Made by a program: the position numbers and the translations under genes. The notes below the pieces were generated by a model. That model was not told the DNA's origin. It did not search any database and saw only the letters and a program-made list of their open reading frames with translations. Positions 28,122 to 35,805 of a stretch of 64,000 nt of DNA are shown in pieces; position 1 is the first letter of the stretch, and each line of letters starts with the position of its first letter. Location: assembly GCF_030814135.1 (NCBI RefSeq), contig NZ_JAUSUQ010000010.1:1-64000 (forward strand). Reading direction: 5' to 3'. Origin of the DNA: Caldalkalibacillus uzonensis (GTDB lineage Bacteria; Bacillota; Bacilli; Caldalkalibacillales; Caldalkalibacillaceae).

Positions 28122-28730
28122 GTGAGTATTGCAGCCCTTTCTTCAGCAGGTGTTTTGTCCAGCATGCCCCAATTGAGAATCAAGCAGCAGCAGGGCGAAA
28201 TCGGCATCAATCAGACACCAGGCCATGTGCAGATTGAGCAGCCCCCGCCCTTGGTGGAGATGAGCAGCGAACCGGTGCAGGTGCAAATTGAGCGCCAGCC
28301 CAGTGAACTGTACATTGACCAGTCACGGGCTTGGGCTGCCTATGCTTTGATGCCTCCTGTGACTTTGACCAAAACGGTTGTGTATAACATTAAGCGTATC
28401 TATCCGGAGATTGTTGCTAAAATCGCCAGAGACGGAGACCGGATGGCTGATTTCCATCTCTCCAATAACGTGATCGCTGAACTGGCCAAGGAACCGCCCC
28501 GCCTCCTGTCGGAGATGCACTTTGCCGGACCGGCCAGCAGGCTGAATGTGGATGTTGAGTATATTCCTGAACAAGTGAAGATTGATGTGCAGGGTGGGAA
28601 CTGGCATTATCACGTGGAGCCTCAGAAGCCCAGAATGGTACACTTCCCTGCCAAGGTGGAGATTTATCTCCGCCAGCGTCCCTCATTGGAGATCGAGTGG
28701 GTGGGCCGTGAAGTGGATGTGCGGGGGTAG
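28122..28730 (+). CDS. yviE: YviE family (DUF6470) protein
   Basis: This 202-residue protein matches the YviE family that lies between flgL and fliW in Bacillales. It opens with PQLRIKQQQGEIGINQTPG, has a run of short beta-strand-like repeats (QIEQPPPLVEM, QIERQPSELYIDQ) and a C-terminal beta-rich half. Its function in motility is not established. The start is GTG at 28122, with AAGGGTGGTG upstream; the frame is open earlier but overlaps flgL. Confidence 0.88.
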   Translation: MSIAALSSAGVLSSMPQLRIKQQQGEIGINQTPGHVQIEQPPPLVEMSSEPVQVQIERQPSELYIDQSRAWAAYALMPPVTLTKTVVYNIKRIYPEIVAKIARDGDRMADFHLSNNVIAELAKEPPRLLSEMHFAGPASRLNVDVEYIPEQVKIDVQGGNWHYHVEPQKPRMVHFPAKVEIYLRQRPSLEIEWVGREVDVRG

Positions 28731-28771
28731 GTGCGGTATAATACGAAATGAACATGAAAGGAGGGCCAGGA

Positions 28772-29302
28772 ATGAGCGAGAGATTGGAAAGTATGATCAG
28801 CGATCTGGGCAAACATATCATGGTCCTGGGAGATAAGATTGACCAATTGGGTCACGCTGTTCACCGCTTGGAACAACGAATAGATAAAGTCGAACACCGT
28901 CTGGACAAAGTAGAGCAGCGTTTAGACAAAGTAGAGCAACGATTAGACAAAGTAGAGCAACGATTAGACAAAGTAGAGCAACGATTAGACAAAGTAGAGC
29001 AACGATTAGACAGAGTGGAACAGCGCTTGGATGAACATGACAGACACTTTGAGCAAATTGAGCAACGTCTGGATAGACATGAGCAGATGATCGAGCAGTT
29101 ACTCTCTATTGTGGCGTCAACCAACCAGCGCGTTGAAGAATTTAGGAAAGAGCAGCAACAATTCCGGGAAGAGGTGAATGAGCGTTTCGACCGTCTGGAG
29201 CAAAAGGTGCACTATATTGAAATTGACCTGGAGTATCAGCATCGCCGCACTGCTGACCTGGAGCGGGATATGCACCGTTTGAAAAAGGCGGCCAATGACT
29301 AA
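28772..29302 (+). CDS. coiled-coil protein with heptad tandem repeats
   Basis: This 176-residue protein is almost wholly coiled coil. Residues about 33-90 are eight consecutive seven-residue repeats of the form VEQRLDK (first copies LEQRIDK and VEHRLDK, last ones VEQRLDR and VEQRLDE), followed by further Gln/Arg/Glu-rich helix to the end. There is no signal peptide or membrane segment. AAAGGAGGG lies six bases upstream of the ATG at 28772, and a TATAAT at 28736 may serve as a -10 element. It sits between yviE and fliW, where other Bacillales have no gene, so it looks like a lineage-specific insertion in the flagellar operon. Function is unknown; a structural or regulatory scaffold is possible. 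Confidence 0.8.
   Translation: MSERLESMISDLGKHIMVLGDKIDQLGHAVHRLEQRIDKVEHRLDKVEQRLDKVEQRLDKVEQRLDKVEQRLDKVEQRLDRVEQRLDEHDRHFEQIEQRLDRHEQMIEQLLSIVASTNQRVEEFRKEQQQFREEVNERFDRLEQKVHYIEIDLEYQHRRTADLERDMHRLKKAAND
28925..29008 (+). repeat. four identical 21-bp tandem repeats within the coiled-coil gene
   Basis: Four exact head-to-tail copies of a 21-bp unit beginning GACAAAGTAGAGCAACG, each coding one heptad, are flanked by diverged copies on both sides. Exact identity suggests recent slippage or recombination. Confidence 0.95.
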
Positions 29303-29387
29303 GTTAACATAGGGTCAACAATCGGAAAGGCGAATGAACTAAAATGATACTTGACAAGATCTTATCAAATCATTAGCTGTTGCGGAT

Positions 29388-29422
29388 AGTGGTTACACAT
29401 TGTAATGTAACCGCTCTTTTTG
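29388..29422 (+). terminator. rho-independent terminator before fliW
   Basis: AGTGGTTACA and TGTAACCGCT (one T-G pair) form a stem around CATTGTAA, followed by CTTTTTG. It would separate the flgM-to-coiled-coil transcript from fliW-csrA. Confidence 0.75.
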
Positions 29423-29483
29423 TTTGGATGGCTTGACTAACTCTGGTTTAACCAAGCGTATGTCTATGGAAAGGGTGAAACTC

Positions 29484-29951
29484 ATGAAGGTGATACACTC
29501 CCCCCGTTTTGGCCAGTTGCACTATGAAGAGGAGCAAGTGATTACTTTTCCTCAAGGGTTACCAGGATTTGAAACATTTACCCGCTATGTGCTTCTGCCG
29601 CTGGATGAACAGGATGAGCAGCCGTTTTATTTTCTACAGTCTGTTGAGGAAGGGGATTTGAGCTTTTTGGTGCTTAATCCGCTCCGTTTTTTCCCGGACT
29701 ATGAGGTCGAATTGAGTGACGCGGTGGTGGATAAGCTCCAGATAGAAAAGCCCGAGGATGTTTCTCTGTTTACTACGGTGACTGTGAGAGGTGCCCTTGA
29801 GGAGGCGACCACCAACCTGAAAGCGCCGCTGGTCATTAATGTACCCAAGCGACTGGGCAAGCAAGTGGTGGTGGAGAACAAGGATTATCTGATCAAGCAG
29901 CCCTTGTTCGTTTCGCACAATGAACAGGTCAGTGTGGGACAGAAGGGGTGA
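29484..29951 (+). CDS. fliW: flagellar assembly factor FliW
   Basis: This 155-residue protein matches FliW: ITFPQGLPGFE near the N-terminus, FYFLQSVEEGDLSFLVLNP in the middle and APLVINVPKRLGKQVV near the end. FliW binds either flagellin or CsrA and so relieves CsrA repression of hag translation when flagellin is low. The ATG at 29484 lies eight bases after AAGGG; earlier in-frame starts are less well placed. csrA follows after six bases. Confidence 0.95.
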   Translation: MKVIHSPRFGQLHYEEEQVITFPQGLPGFETFTRYVLLPLDEQDEQPFYFLQSVEEGDLSFLVLNPLRFFPDYEVELSDAVVDKLQIEKPEDVSLFTTVTVRGALEEATTNLKAPLVINVPKRLGKQVVVENKDYLIKQPLFVSHNEQVSVGQKG

Positions 29952-29957
29952 TGACGG

Positions 29958-30194
29958 GTGCTTGTCTTGTCACGTAAAAAAGGAGAATCCATTATCATTG
30001 ATGATCAAATTGAAGTCAAAGTGGTCGCTGTGGAAGGGGATGTGGTCAAGCTGGGCATTGAAGCGCCAAAATCGGTCTCTATTCACCGCCAGGAAGTATA
30101 CCGGGCCATTCAGGAGGAGAATCAGGCCGCCCGTATGGCAGATTTTGATCCGGAGTGGTTGAGGGCAAAGTTATCCCGCAGCAGAGGAAAATAA
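29958..30194 (+). CDS. csrA: carbon storage regulator CsrA
   Basis: This 78-residue RNA-binding dimer begins with the invariant [16 protein letters not shown] and has [15 protein letters not shown] with the RNA-contact Arg. CsrA represses hag translation by binding GGA motifs in its leader; matching motifs are visible upstream of hag here. The start is GTG at 29958 with AAGGGGTG upstream. It is the last gene of the fliW-csrA pair. Confidence 0.97.
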   Translation: MLVLSRKKGESIIIDDQIEVKVVAVEGDVVKLGIEAPKSVSIHRQEVYRAIQEENQAARMADFDPEWLRAKLSRSRGK

Positions 30195-30380
30195 ATGGGT
30201 GACTTTCCTAGTTGAGGAATGAGATAATATATATCAGTTCAAGATGAATAATTTGATCTGATCTTCCTGCTTTTTGCTCGGATATAGAGGAAAACAGTAG
30301 ACTCTGTGATGCACACCACCTTGACTTAAGTTGATAAGCGATTGCAGACAGGTTGTCAACTTAGTGTCCAGCATTGAAGC
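30195..30380. other. non-coding gap after csrA
   Basis: I see no gene, RNA element or clear promoter in this stretch; it is A/T-rich and ends at the hairpin near 30381-30417. Confidence 0.4.
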
Positions 30381-30417
30381 GCCACCTGTGGAGCATCAGT
30401 CCCAGATGGCTTTTTTT
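30381..30417 (+). terminator. hairpin with T-run, possible terminator
   Basis: GCCACCTG pairs with CAGATGGC with one mismatch, followed by seven T. It could end the csrA transcript. Confidence 0.55.
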
Positions 30418-31008
30418 AATCCTCGATGAAAATGTCCTCTAGCTTTATGGTGAGATCAGGCAGAGCTTTAACAGGTACTTCATCTTCCTTGCTATAAAAA
30501 ACGGGTCCTTCATATTGGCCTTGATCATTAAGCAGATAGACCATCACAATGTGGTCAATGGGCTACACGACCCAGTACTCTTTCACCCCATGTTGTTCAT
30601 AAAGTTTCCGCTTGCGGATGTAATCGTTGGCAGCTGTGCTGGGTGAAGTAACTTCAATGATCAAGTCAGGAGCTCCTTTCACTCCCCTGTCGTCCAGTTT
30701 GGCCGGGCCATAAACGACCACGATATCAGGTTGAACGACATTGGTGATGTGCGCATCCTTCTCATCTTGATTGTTCGCCAGACGAACGTCAAGGGGTACG
30801 GTATAGACCCGGCAGGGATGTTTACGCAGGGCTTGATACAGTGTAGCAGATAACGCCATTACAACCTCTTGATGTTGACGGGAAGGTGAAGGGACCATCA
30901 GGTAAGGTACGCCGTTGATCAGCTCGAGGCGCTCATCATCCGCCCAGTTCAGGTAATCGCATAGGTATAGGTTTGGTCAAATTTCTTAAGATCAAATGAA
31001 CCGCTCAT
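30416..31008 (-). pseudogene. Uma2 family endonuclease, broken by frameshift and nonsense codon
   Basis: The minus strand encodes a Uma2-type (DUF820, PD-(D/E)XK) protein in two frames. It begins at ATG 31008 after GGAGGCG. A one-base deletion near 30962 shifts the frame after TYTYA, and the correct sequence resumes as DYLNWADDERLELINGVP. The middle carries the nuclease core VVQPDIVVVYG and GAPDLIIEVTSPSTA. An in-frame TAG interrupts after EYWVV, where relatives continue to PIDHIVMVYL, and the reading then runs to 30416. Both lesions suggest a dead gene unless sequencing errors are involved. Confidence 0.82.
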
Positions 31009-31215
31009 GGCCAGCGCCTCCTACAACACGATAAAATATCACGAAAGCGTGATTTCTTTTATTATACCACTCTGGACCTCAATTATTTTCTTTATAAAAG
31101 TATCATCTTTTTTCTATTTTCCCCTCTCAAAATAAGATAGCTCCCCGTATAGATAAGTGAAGTCAACCTCCATTAATAAGTAGCGCCAGAGAAGTGTAAG
31201 TGAGGTGAGACAGGA

Positions 31216-31746
31216 TTGAAAGATGGCGCCAAAATATTGGGGATACCCTTACTTTTGGTAATCCTCCTCTTGGTCAGTGGATGTGGCCAAACAGAACTAG
31301 CACAGCAACCGTTAAATCATCCTGATGAAGGGACTGCTGGCAGCTCAACTCAAACCCAAGACATCTTATATGAAAACTCAGAAGTTGGGATTAAAGTCTA
31401 TCAACTTCCGGGATGGGAAGTGGGCAAGGAAGGGGAAGCGGATACTTTTAACGTCACCTTTCACCGGGACAATCTTAAAGCTATTATCACTTTAGTGTCT
31501 TCTGACCTGTCCTTGGAGGAAATAAAACAAACATTAGTCACAGGGGCCGGTCCTGTTGAAATCTTAGAGGAAACAGATACATATCTCGCTTTGCAGTCTA
31601 AGAGGAAAGAGCCGGTAAGAACAGATATTTATATTGAACAACAGGAAGAGCAGACCGTGATCTATACTTTTATGACTCCGGCAGAAGCCTATGCGGAGAA
31701 TCAGCCTTATATGGAAAGCTTTAAGCAAAATGTAGCTGTCAACTAA
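31216..31746 (+). CDS. hypothetical lipoprotein
   Basis: This 176-residue protein has a signal peptide with lipobox LLLVSGC (Cys about residue 23), a short Ser/Thr-rich linker and a beta-rich domain without recognised family. The fold hints at a PsbP/DUF-type ligand domain, but that is speculative. The start is TTG at 31216 after GAGGTGAGA. It precedes a DUF5667-like secreted protein and the sigI-rsgI pair in the same direction. Confidence 0.72.
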   Translation: MKDGAKILGIPLLLVILLLVSGCGQTELAQQPLNHPDEGTAGSSTQTQDILYENSEVGIKVYQLPGWEVGKEGEADTFNVTFHRDNLKAIITLVSSDLSLEEIKQTLVTGAGPVEILEETDTYLALQSKRKEPVRTDIYIEQQEEQTVIYTFMTPAEAYAENQPYMESFKQNVAVN

Positions 31747-31799
31747 GACCTTGAAAATACCACAAGATCATTTAAAAATTCACAGGAGGGAAACAGGGT

Positions 31800-32705
31800 A
31801 TGAAAAAAATGTTTGTTGGCCTTGTAGCTGGAGCTTTTTTGGTGGCCGGAACAGCGTTTGCCGAAGAAGATCATCCGGAAATTGTCAGTCCTGAGTCTGA
31901 ATTGTATGACACCGTAAGAATGATAGAAGATTATGAATATGAATTGACAGAGGATTATGGGGAAAGGGCCCTTATCCAAGATGAGTTTGCGGACAAACGT
32001 TTAGCTGAGGCTGAAGAGATGCTGGAAGAAGGAAATGAAGAAGCAGTAGAAGAACTCTTGGAAGATTATCATGAGCATCTCGAGGAAATAGAGAATAACT
32101 TGGAAGAAGGCAAAGAGAACGGGGAAGATCTGTCTGACATCGAAGCCCTGGTGGCTGAGAAGTCAGCTCAACGGAGTGAAAATCTGAAAGCTTTGTTAGA
32201 ACGGGATGACCTTCCGGAAACTGCTAAAGCAGGCATTGCCAAAGCCTTAGAAAATCAGGAACAAGCAATGCAACGCTTTAAAGAGGCCATGCAAAAAGCA
32301 GCCCAAGCCAGGAACAAGGGTGACCAATCAGAGGACTTGGAAGATAGTGTCCAAGCCCCTGAAACAGCCCAAATAAATACAGAAAAACAGAATCAGGGTG
32401 AGCAACAGCGGACAGCAGGTCTTGAACAAGCTAAACAAGCAAGGGAACAAGCTAAACAGAAAGCTGCTCAGGCACAGCAAGAAGCACAGGAAAGAGCGAA
32501 ACAAGCGCAAGAACGCAAAAATCAAGGGCCTTCTGGCAGAGGTAAAGGGAATGATGAACCTGTCCAGCAGGAAGAGCAGTCTGAAGCTCATGAACAGCCC
32601 GACTCTCCAAATGGGGAAACAGACCAAGCTGACAAGGAAAATGGTGACAACAAAAACAAAAAGCCAGACACCCCCGGCAAGCCAGACACTCCCGGACGTC
32701 CGTAA
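31800..32705 (+). CDS. secreted DUF5667-like helical protein with Gln/Lys-rich tail
   Basis: This 301-residue protein has a cleavable signal peptide ending AFA near residue 21 and then an acidic helical domain (DTVRMIEDYEYELTEDYGERALIQDEFADKRLAEAEEML) that resembles DUF5667. A long coiled, Gln/Ala/Lys-rich stretch leads into a disordered C-terminus with repeats of KPDTPGKPDTPGRP. AGGAGGG precedes the ATG. It lies directly before sigI-rsgI and may be an extracytoplasmic component of that regulatory system or a target of it (inference). Confidence 0.78.
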   Translation: MKKMFVGLVAGAFLVAGTAFAEEDHPEIVSPESELYDTVRMIEDYEYELTEDYGERALIQDEFADKRLAEAEEMLEEGNEEAVEELLEDYHEHLEEIENNLEEGKENGEDLSDIEALVAEKSAQRSENLKALLERDDLPETAKAGIAKALENQEQAMQRFKEAMQKAAQARNKGDQSEDLEDSVQAPETAQINTEKQNQGEQQRTAGLEQAKQAREQAKQKAAQAQQEAQERAKQAQERKNQGPSGRGKGNDEPVQQEEQSEAHEQPDSPNGETDQADKENGDNKNKKPDTPGKPDTPGRP

Positions 32706-32744
32706 TCAAGACACAGTTAGATACTGGAGTTATAAACTTGCTGG

Positions 32745-32770
32745 CAACTCCCATTGCACAATGGGAGTTG
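32745..32770 (+). terminator. 12-bp perfect hairpin between DUF5667 gene and sigI
   Basis: CAACTCCCATTG and CAATGGGAGTTG are perfect complements with a two-base CA spacer. No T-run follows, so it may be a stability, processing or protein-binding site rather than a simple terminator. Confidence 0.5.
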
Positions 32771-32830
32771 TCGCATGTCATGACAGAAATGAGGCCAGTT
32801 GTCGGGTGCCGGATACAGGAGAGACGCTCC

Positions 32831-33556
32831 ATGAACGCTATTGACTTGCAAACATCTATCACAGCGGCACAACGAGGAGACGATACCGTCCGTGAAACAT
32901 TGATCCGCCGTTACCAGCCGTTTATTTTAAATACAGTGGGTCATATTTGCCAGCGTTATGTGACCTGGAATGATGAAGAGGCCAGCATCGGACTGCTGGC
33001 TTTTAACCGTGCGATAGAGACGTATCAGCCCTCCGCTGGAAGAACATTTCTTAACTACGCCTATTTGTTGATCAAAAGGGATTTGATCGACTATTACCGC
33101 CGGGAAAACAAAAAGCAACACATCCCATTTGATAGAGATACAGAATATGACGCTGAGGAGCCGCTTTATCTAAAAGAACACGCTGTTCAATCCTACCATC
33201 AGGATTTACAGTCTGCAGAATTAGTGGAGGAGATTATAGAGTTTGAACATCAACTAGCCCGGTTTAACATCGCTTTTGAGGAATTGGAACGTGTTGCTCC
33301 CCAACACCGGGACACCCGGGAGCGCCTGTTTCAAATGGCCGACGATTTTGTGCGGGACGAAGAGCTGGTTCGGCACTTGTTTGAGAAAAAGCGCTTGCCT
33401 GTCTCCTTGTTTACCAAGCGAACTGGTTACCACCCTAGAACCATTGAACGGCATCGCAAGTATTTGATTACCTTAATTGTACTCAAATCAAATCCGCAGT
33501 GGGTGCATCTCTCCCAGTTTATCAACAGGCCCGCTGGAAATGGGGGATCATCATGA
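32831..33556 (+). CDS. sigI: RNA polymerase sigma-I factor
   Basis: This 241-residue protein is a SigI-type alternative sigma factor. Region 2 is visible in VRETLIRRYQPFILNTVGHIC, DEEASIGLLAFNRAIETY and GRTFLNYAYLLIKRDLIDYYRRE; the C-terminal part with the RTIERHRKYLI helix stands in for region 4. In Bacilli SigI acts in heat and cell envelope stress. The ATG at 32831 lies seven bases after CAGGAGAG. The stop overlaps the rsgI start by four bases (ATGA), indicating translational coupling to its anti-sigma factor. Confidence 0.93.
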   Translation: MNAIDLQTSITAAQRGDDTVRETLIRRYQPFILNTVGHICQRYVTWNDEEASIGLLAFNRAIETYQPSAGRTFLNYAYLLIKRDLIDYYRRENKKQHIPFDRDTEYDAEEPLYLKEHAVQSYHQDLQSAELVEEIIEFEHQLARFNIAFEELERVAPQHRDTRERLFQMADDFVRDEELVRHLFEKKRLPVSLFTKRTGYHPRTIERHRKYLITLIVLKSNPQWVHLSQFINRPAGNGGSS

Positions 33557-34776
33557 ACCGAAAACAAATAAAAGGCATTGTAGTGAAGGTAACGGATACC
33601 CATACGGTGATCCTGTGTGAGGATGGGACGTTTAAAAATATCCACCGTGCAACCACAGATCCTGTTCCTTTATTGGGGCAGCCTTTCTCATATACGGAAA
33701 AACGGCGCTCATCTTTCAGATGGATCCCCCTCGCCGCTGTTGTTGCAGTGCTATTGTTGGCCGTTGTGGCCTATAGCCTGCTCCCCTTTGGTTTGCACCA
33801 ACCGGCCTATATTGTCGCCGTTGATATTAACCCCAGTATGGAGATATATGCCACACAGGATTTAGAAGTGGTTGATGTTCATCCTTTGAACGACGATGCA
33901 GAACAGATCGTACATGAATTGGATTGGCAAGGGCAATCAGTCCTCCATATGATTCAGCAAGTAGTTGAGGTGTCGATTGAAAAAAGATATCTTCATGCCC
34001 AGGAAGAGGCACTGGTAACAGTGAGTGTTATAAACGAACAAGACGAGACCTTTTCAGCAGATGATCTTGATATCACCAGTGAAATAGAATCTATTGTGAA
34101 ATTGCTGTTTGAAGAACATCACCTAACCGGAATGGTATCTGTCATGGAAGCAACTCCTGCTATTTACGAAGAAGCTAAACAGCTGAACTTGTCTGTTAAT
34201 CAGTACAGAGTGTATGAACAGTTGTTAGCTAAAGGGCTGGTCCAACATCCTGACCAAATCAGAGACAAGTCGGTGGCTGAACTGATCTGGATGGAAAAAG
34301 AGCGCTATGAAAAAGATGTTCATAATAAAGATATACAGCATCAAAATCAAAAACGCAAAAATCAACAACCGCCTGATAAAAAATCTGGCCAGTTTCCAAG
34401 CAGGCCTGATCAAGATCAAATCAGACCAGATGTCCCTGCCCACGATATAAGAGATAAACAGGAAAGCTTGCCGTCTGGACCAAAGGACCGGCTCAAAGAA
34501 CAAAGCCCGTCACCGGGACAGGATAATGGAAGCAGTCGTTCCCCTGCCCCAGTGCAGAATCAACCACCGAAAGCTGAACCGAAGAATGAAAGCAGCAATC
34601 AGGGAAAGCAGGAAAACAACAGATCTGATCAAAGGGAACAGCGGGTACAACATGTTCCAGAGAAACCTGATAAAAACGACCAATCCCCTCCGCCCAAGGA
34701 ACCCAAAGAAGAGATGCCAGACGAAGGGCAAGATAACAACAGACCGTCAACTCCCGAACTAAATAAAACTGAATGA
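33553..34776 (+). CDS. rsgI: membrane-bound anti-sigma-I factor RsgI
   Basis: This 407-residue protein has a cytoplasmic RsgI_N domain of about 55 residues (KGIVVKVTDTHTVILCEDGTF), a transmembrane segment at about 57-76 and an extracytoplasmic domain with VAVDINPSMEIY. The Asn-Pro in this motif is where autoproteolysis has been described in RsgI homologues. The last 150 residues are a charged Pro/Gln/Lys-rich disordered tail, perhaps spanning the wall. It should hold SigI inactive at the membrane. It is translationally coupled to sigI. Confidence 0.92.
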   Translation: MNRKQIKGIVVKVTDTHTVILCEDGTFKNIHRATTDPVPLLGQPFSYTEKRRSSFRWIPLAAVVAVLLLAVVAYSLLPFGLHQPAYIVAVDINPSMEIYATQDLEVVDVHPLNDDAEQIVHELDWQGQSVLHMIQQVVEVSIEKRYLHAQEEALVTVSVINEQDETFSADDLDITSEIESIVKLLFEEHHLTGMVSVMEATPAIYEEAKQLNLSVNQYRVYEQLLAKGLVQHPDQIRDKSVAELIWMEKERYEKDVHNKDIQHQNQKRKNQQPPDKKSGQFPSRPDQDQIRPDVPAHDIRDKQESLPSGPKDRLKEQSPSPGQDNGSSRSPAPVQNQPPKAEPKNESSNQGKQENNRSDQREQRVQHVPEKPDKNDQSPPPKEPKEEMPDEGQDNNRPSTPELNKTE

Positions 34777-34856
34777 TTGAGCGGTCCTAGAACGTTACAT
34801 TTCTTTTATCTCCCATTAAGCGGGAATTTCAAGCCTAAAAAATCCTTAAAAACTAT

Positions 34857-34883
34857 TAAACCTCCTTGAACTTGAGCCGATAT
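34857..34883 (+). promoter_or_regulatory. SigD promoter of hag
   Basis: TAAA at 34857 and GCCGATAT at 34876 are separated by exactly 15 bp, a perfect match to the SigD (sigma-28) consensus. It drives flagellin from the flagellar sigma factor that FlgM inhibits. Confidence 0.92.
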
Positions 34884-34892
34884 AGTAAATAG

Positions 34893-34964
34893 AAAGCCCA
34901 AGTCACGCTGGCCAGCAACCGGGCTTTCTCCACAGGGACGTGGAGAAAATAACATTCAAGGAGG
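34893..34964 (+). promoter_or_regulatory. hag leader with hairpins and two CsrA-type sites
   Basis: The leader folds into two hairpins. The first pairs GAAAGCCC with GGGCTTTC. The second pairs TTTCTCCAC (34925-34933) with GTGGAGAAA (34940-34948) and presents AGGGAC in its loop, giving ACAGGGACGT, close to the CsrA consensus. A second GGA motif is the ribosome site AAGGAGG at 34958-34964. This arrangement, one site in a hairpin loop and one over the ribosome site, is that of the B. subtilis hag leader repressed by CsrA. Confidence 0.8.
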
Positions 34965-34974
34965 AAGATAGGAT

Positions 34975-35805
34975 ATGATTATCAACAACAATATTCCTGC
35001 GTTAAACACGCACCGCATGCTGACAAACAACAACTTGGCTGCTCAAAAGGCCATGGAAAAATTGTCGTCCGGTTTGCGTATTAACCGTGCCGGAGACGAT
35101 GCAGCTGGTTTGGCCATCTCTGAAAAAATGCGCGCTCAAATCCGTGGTTTGAACCAAGCGACTCGTAATGCTCAAGATGGAATTTCTTTGATTCAAACGG
35201 CTGAGGGTGCACTTAACGAAACGCACAGTATTCTACAAAGAATGAGAGAATTAACTGTACAAGCAGCGAACGAAACTAATACAGAAGATGATCGAGCTGC
35301 TCTTCAAGCAGAGATGGATGAATTAATCAAAGAGATTGATAGAATTGCTCAACAAACTGAATTCAATACTGAAACATTACTTGATGGACAAGGTGGACAT
35401 AGCGGAGACGGTTCCTTTGTATTCCAAATCGGAGCTAATGAGTCGCAAACAATAACATTGCAAATTAACGACATGCAAGCAGCAGCACTAGGTGTAGATA
35501 TTGTTGACATTAGTTCTGGAGCTGCTGATTTCGATGCTGCACTTACAGCCATTGATGGAGCTATTAAATCCGTTTCCGATGAAAGAGCAAACCTAGGGGC
35601 AATTCAAAACCGCTTAGAACACACAATTAACAACCTTGGTACAGCTGCTGAAAACTTGCAAGCAGCTGAATCACGAATTAGGGATGCTGATATGGCCCGC
35701 GAAATCATGGAATTTACTCGTGCAAACATCCTGTCTCAAGCATCTCAAGCGATGTTGGCTCAATCAAATCAACTGCCCCAGTCTGTGTTGCAACTTTTGG
35801 GGTAG
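34975..35805 (+). CDS. hag: flagellin, exon 1 with intron-encoded alternative C-terminus
   Basis: This frame encodes a complete 276-residue flagellin. The N-terminal D0/D1 segment reads INNNIPALNTHRMLTNNN and SSGLRINRAGDDAAGLAISEKM, the middle is short, and the C-terminal D0 segment ends AMLAQSNQLPQSVLQLLG then TAG. The last 15 codons (from 35761) appear to belong to a group I intron. If the intron is removed, exon 1 (to 35760) joins 36834-36878 to give AMLAQANQLPQSVLQLLG, also 276 residues. Thus both unspliced and spliced mRNA predict a whole flagellin, differing Ser versus Ala. Flagellin is exported as the filament subunit and also binds FliW. SigD and CsrA control elements lie upstream. 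Confidence 0.95.
   Translation: MIINNNIPALNTHRMLTNNNLAAQKAMEKLSSGLRINRAGDDAAGLAISEKMRAQIRGLNQATRNAQDGISLIQTAEGALNETHSILQRMRELTVQAANETNTEDDRAALQAEMDELIKEIDRIAQQTEFNTETLLDGQGGHSGDGSFVFQIGANESQTITLQINDMQAAALGVDIVDISSGAADFDAALTAIDGAIKSVSDERANLGAIQNRLEHTINNLGTAAENLQAAESRIRDADMAREIMEFTRANILSQASQAMLAQSNQLPQSVLQLLG

Noticed and set aside
28925..29008. Short regular direct repeats as a possible CRISPR array
   Set aside because: Repeats of 21 bp are contiguous with no spacers, stay in frame and encode a coiled-coil heptad, so they are part of a coding sequence.
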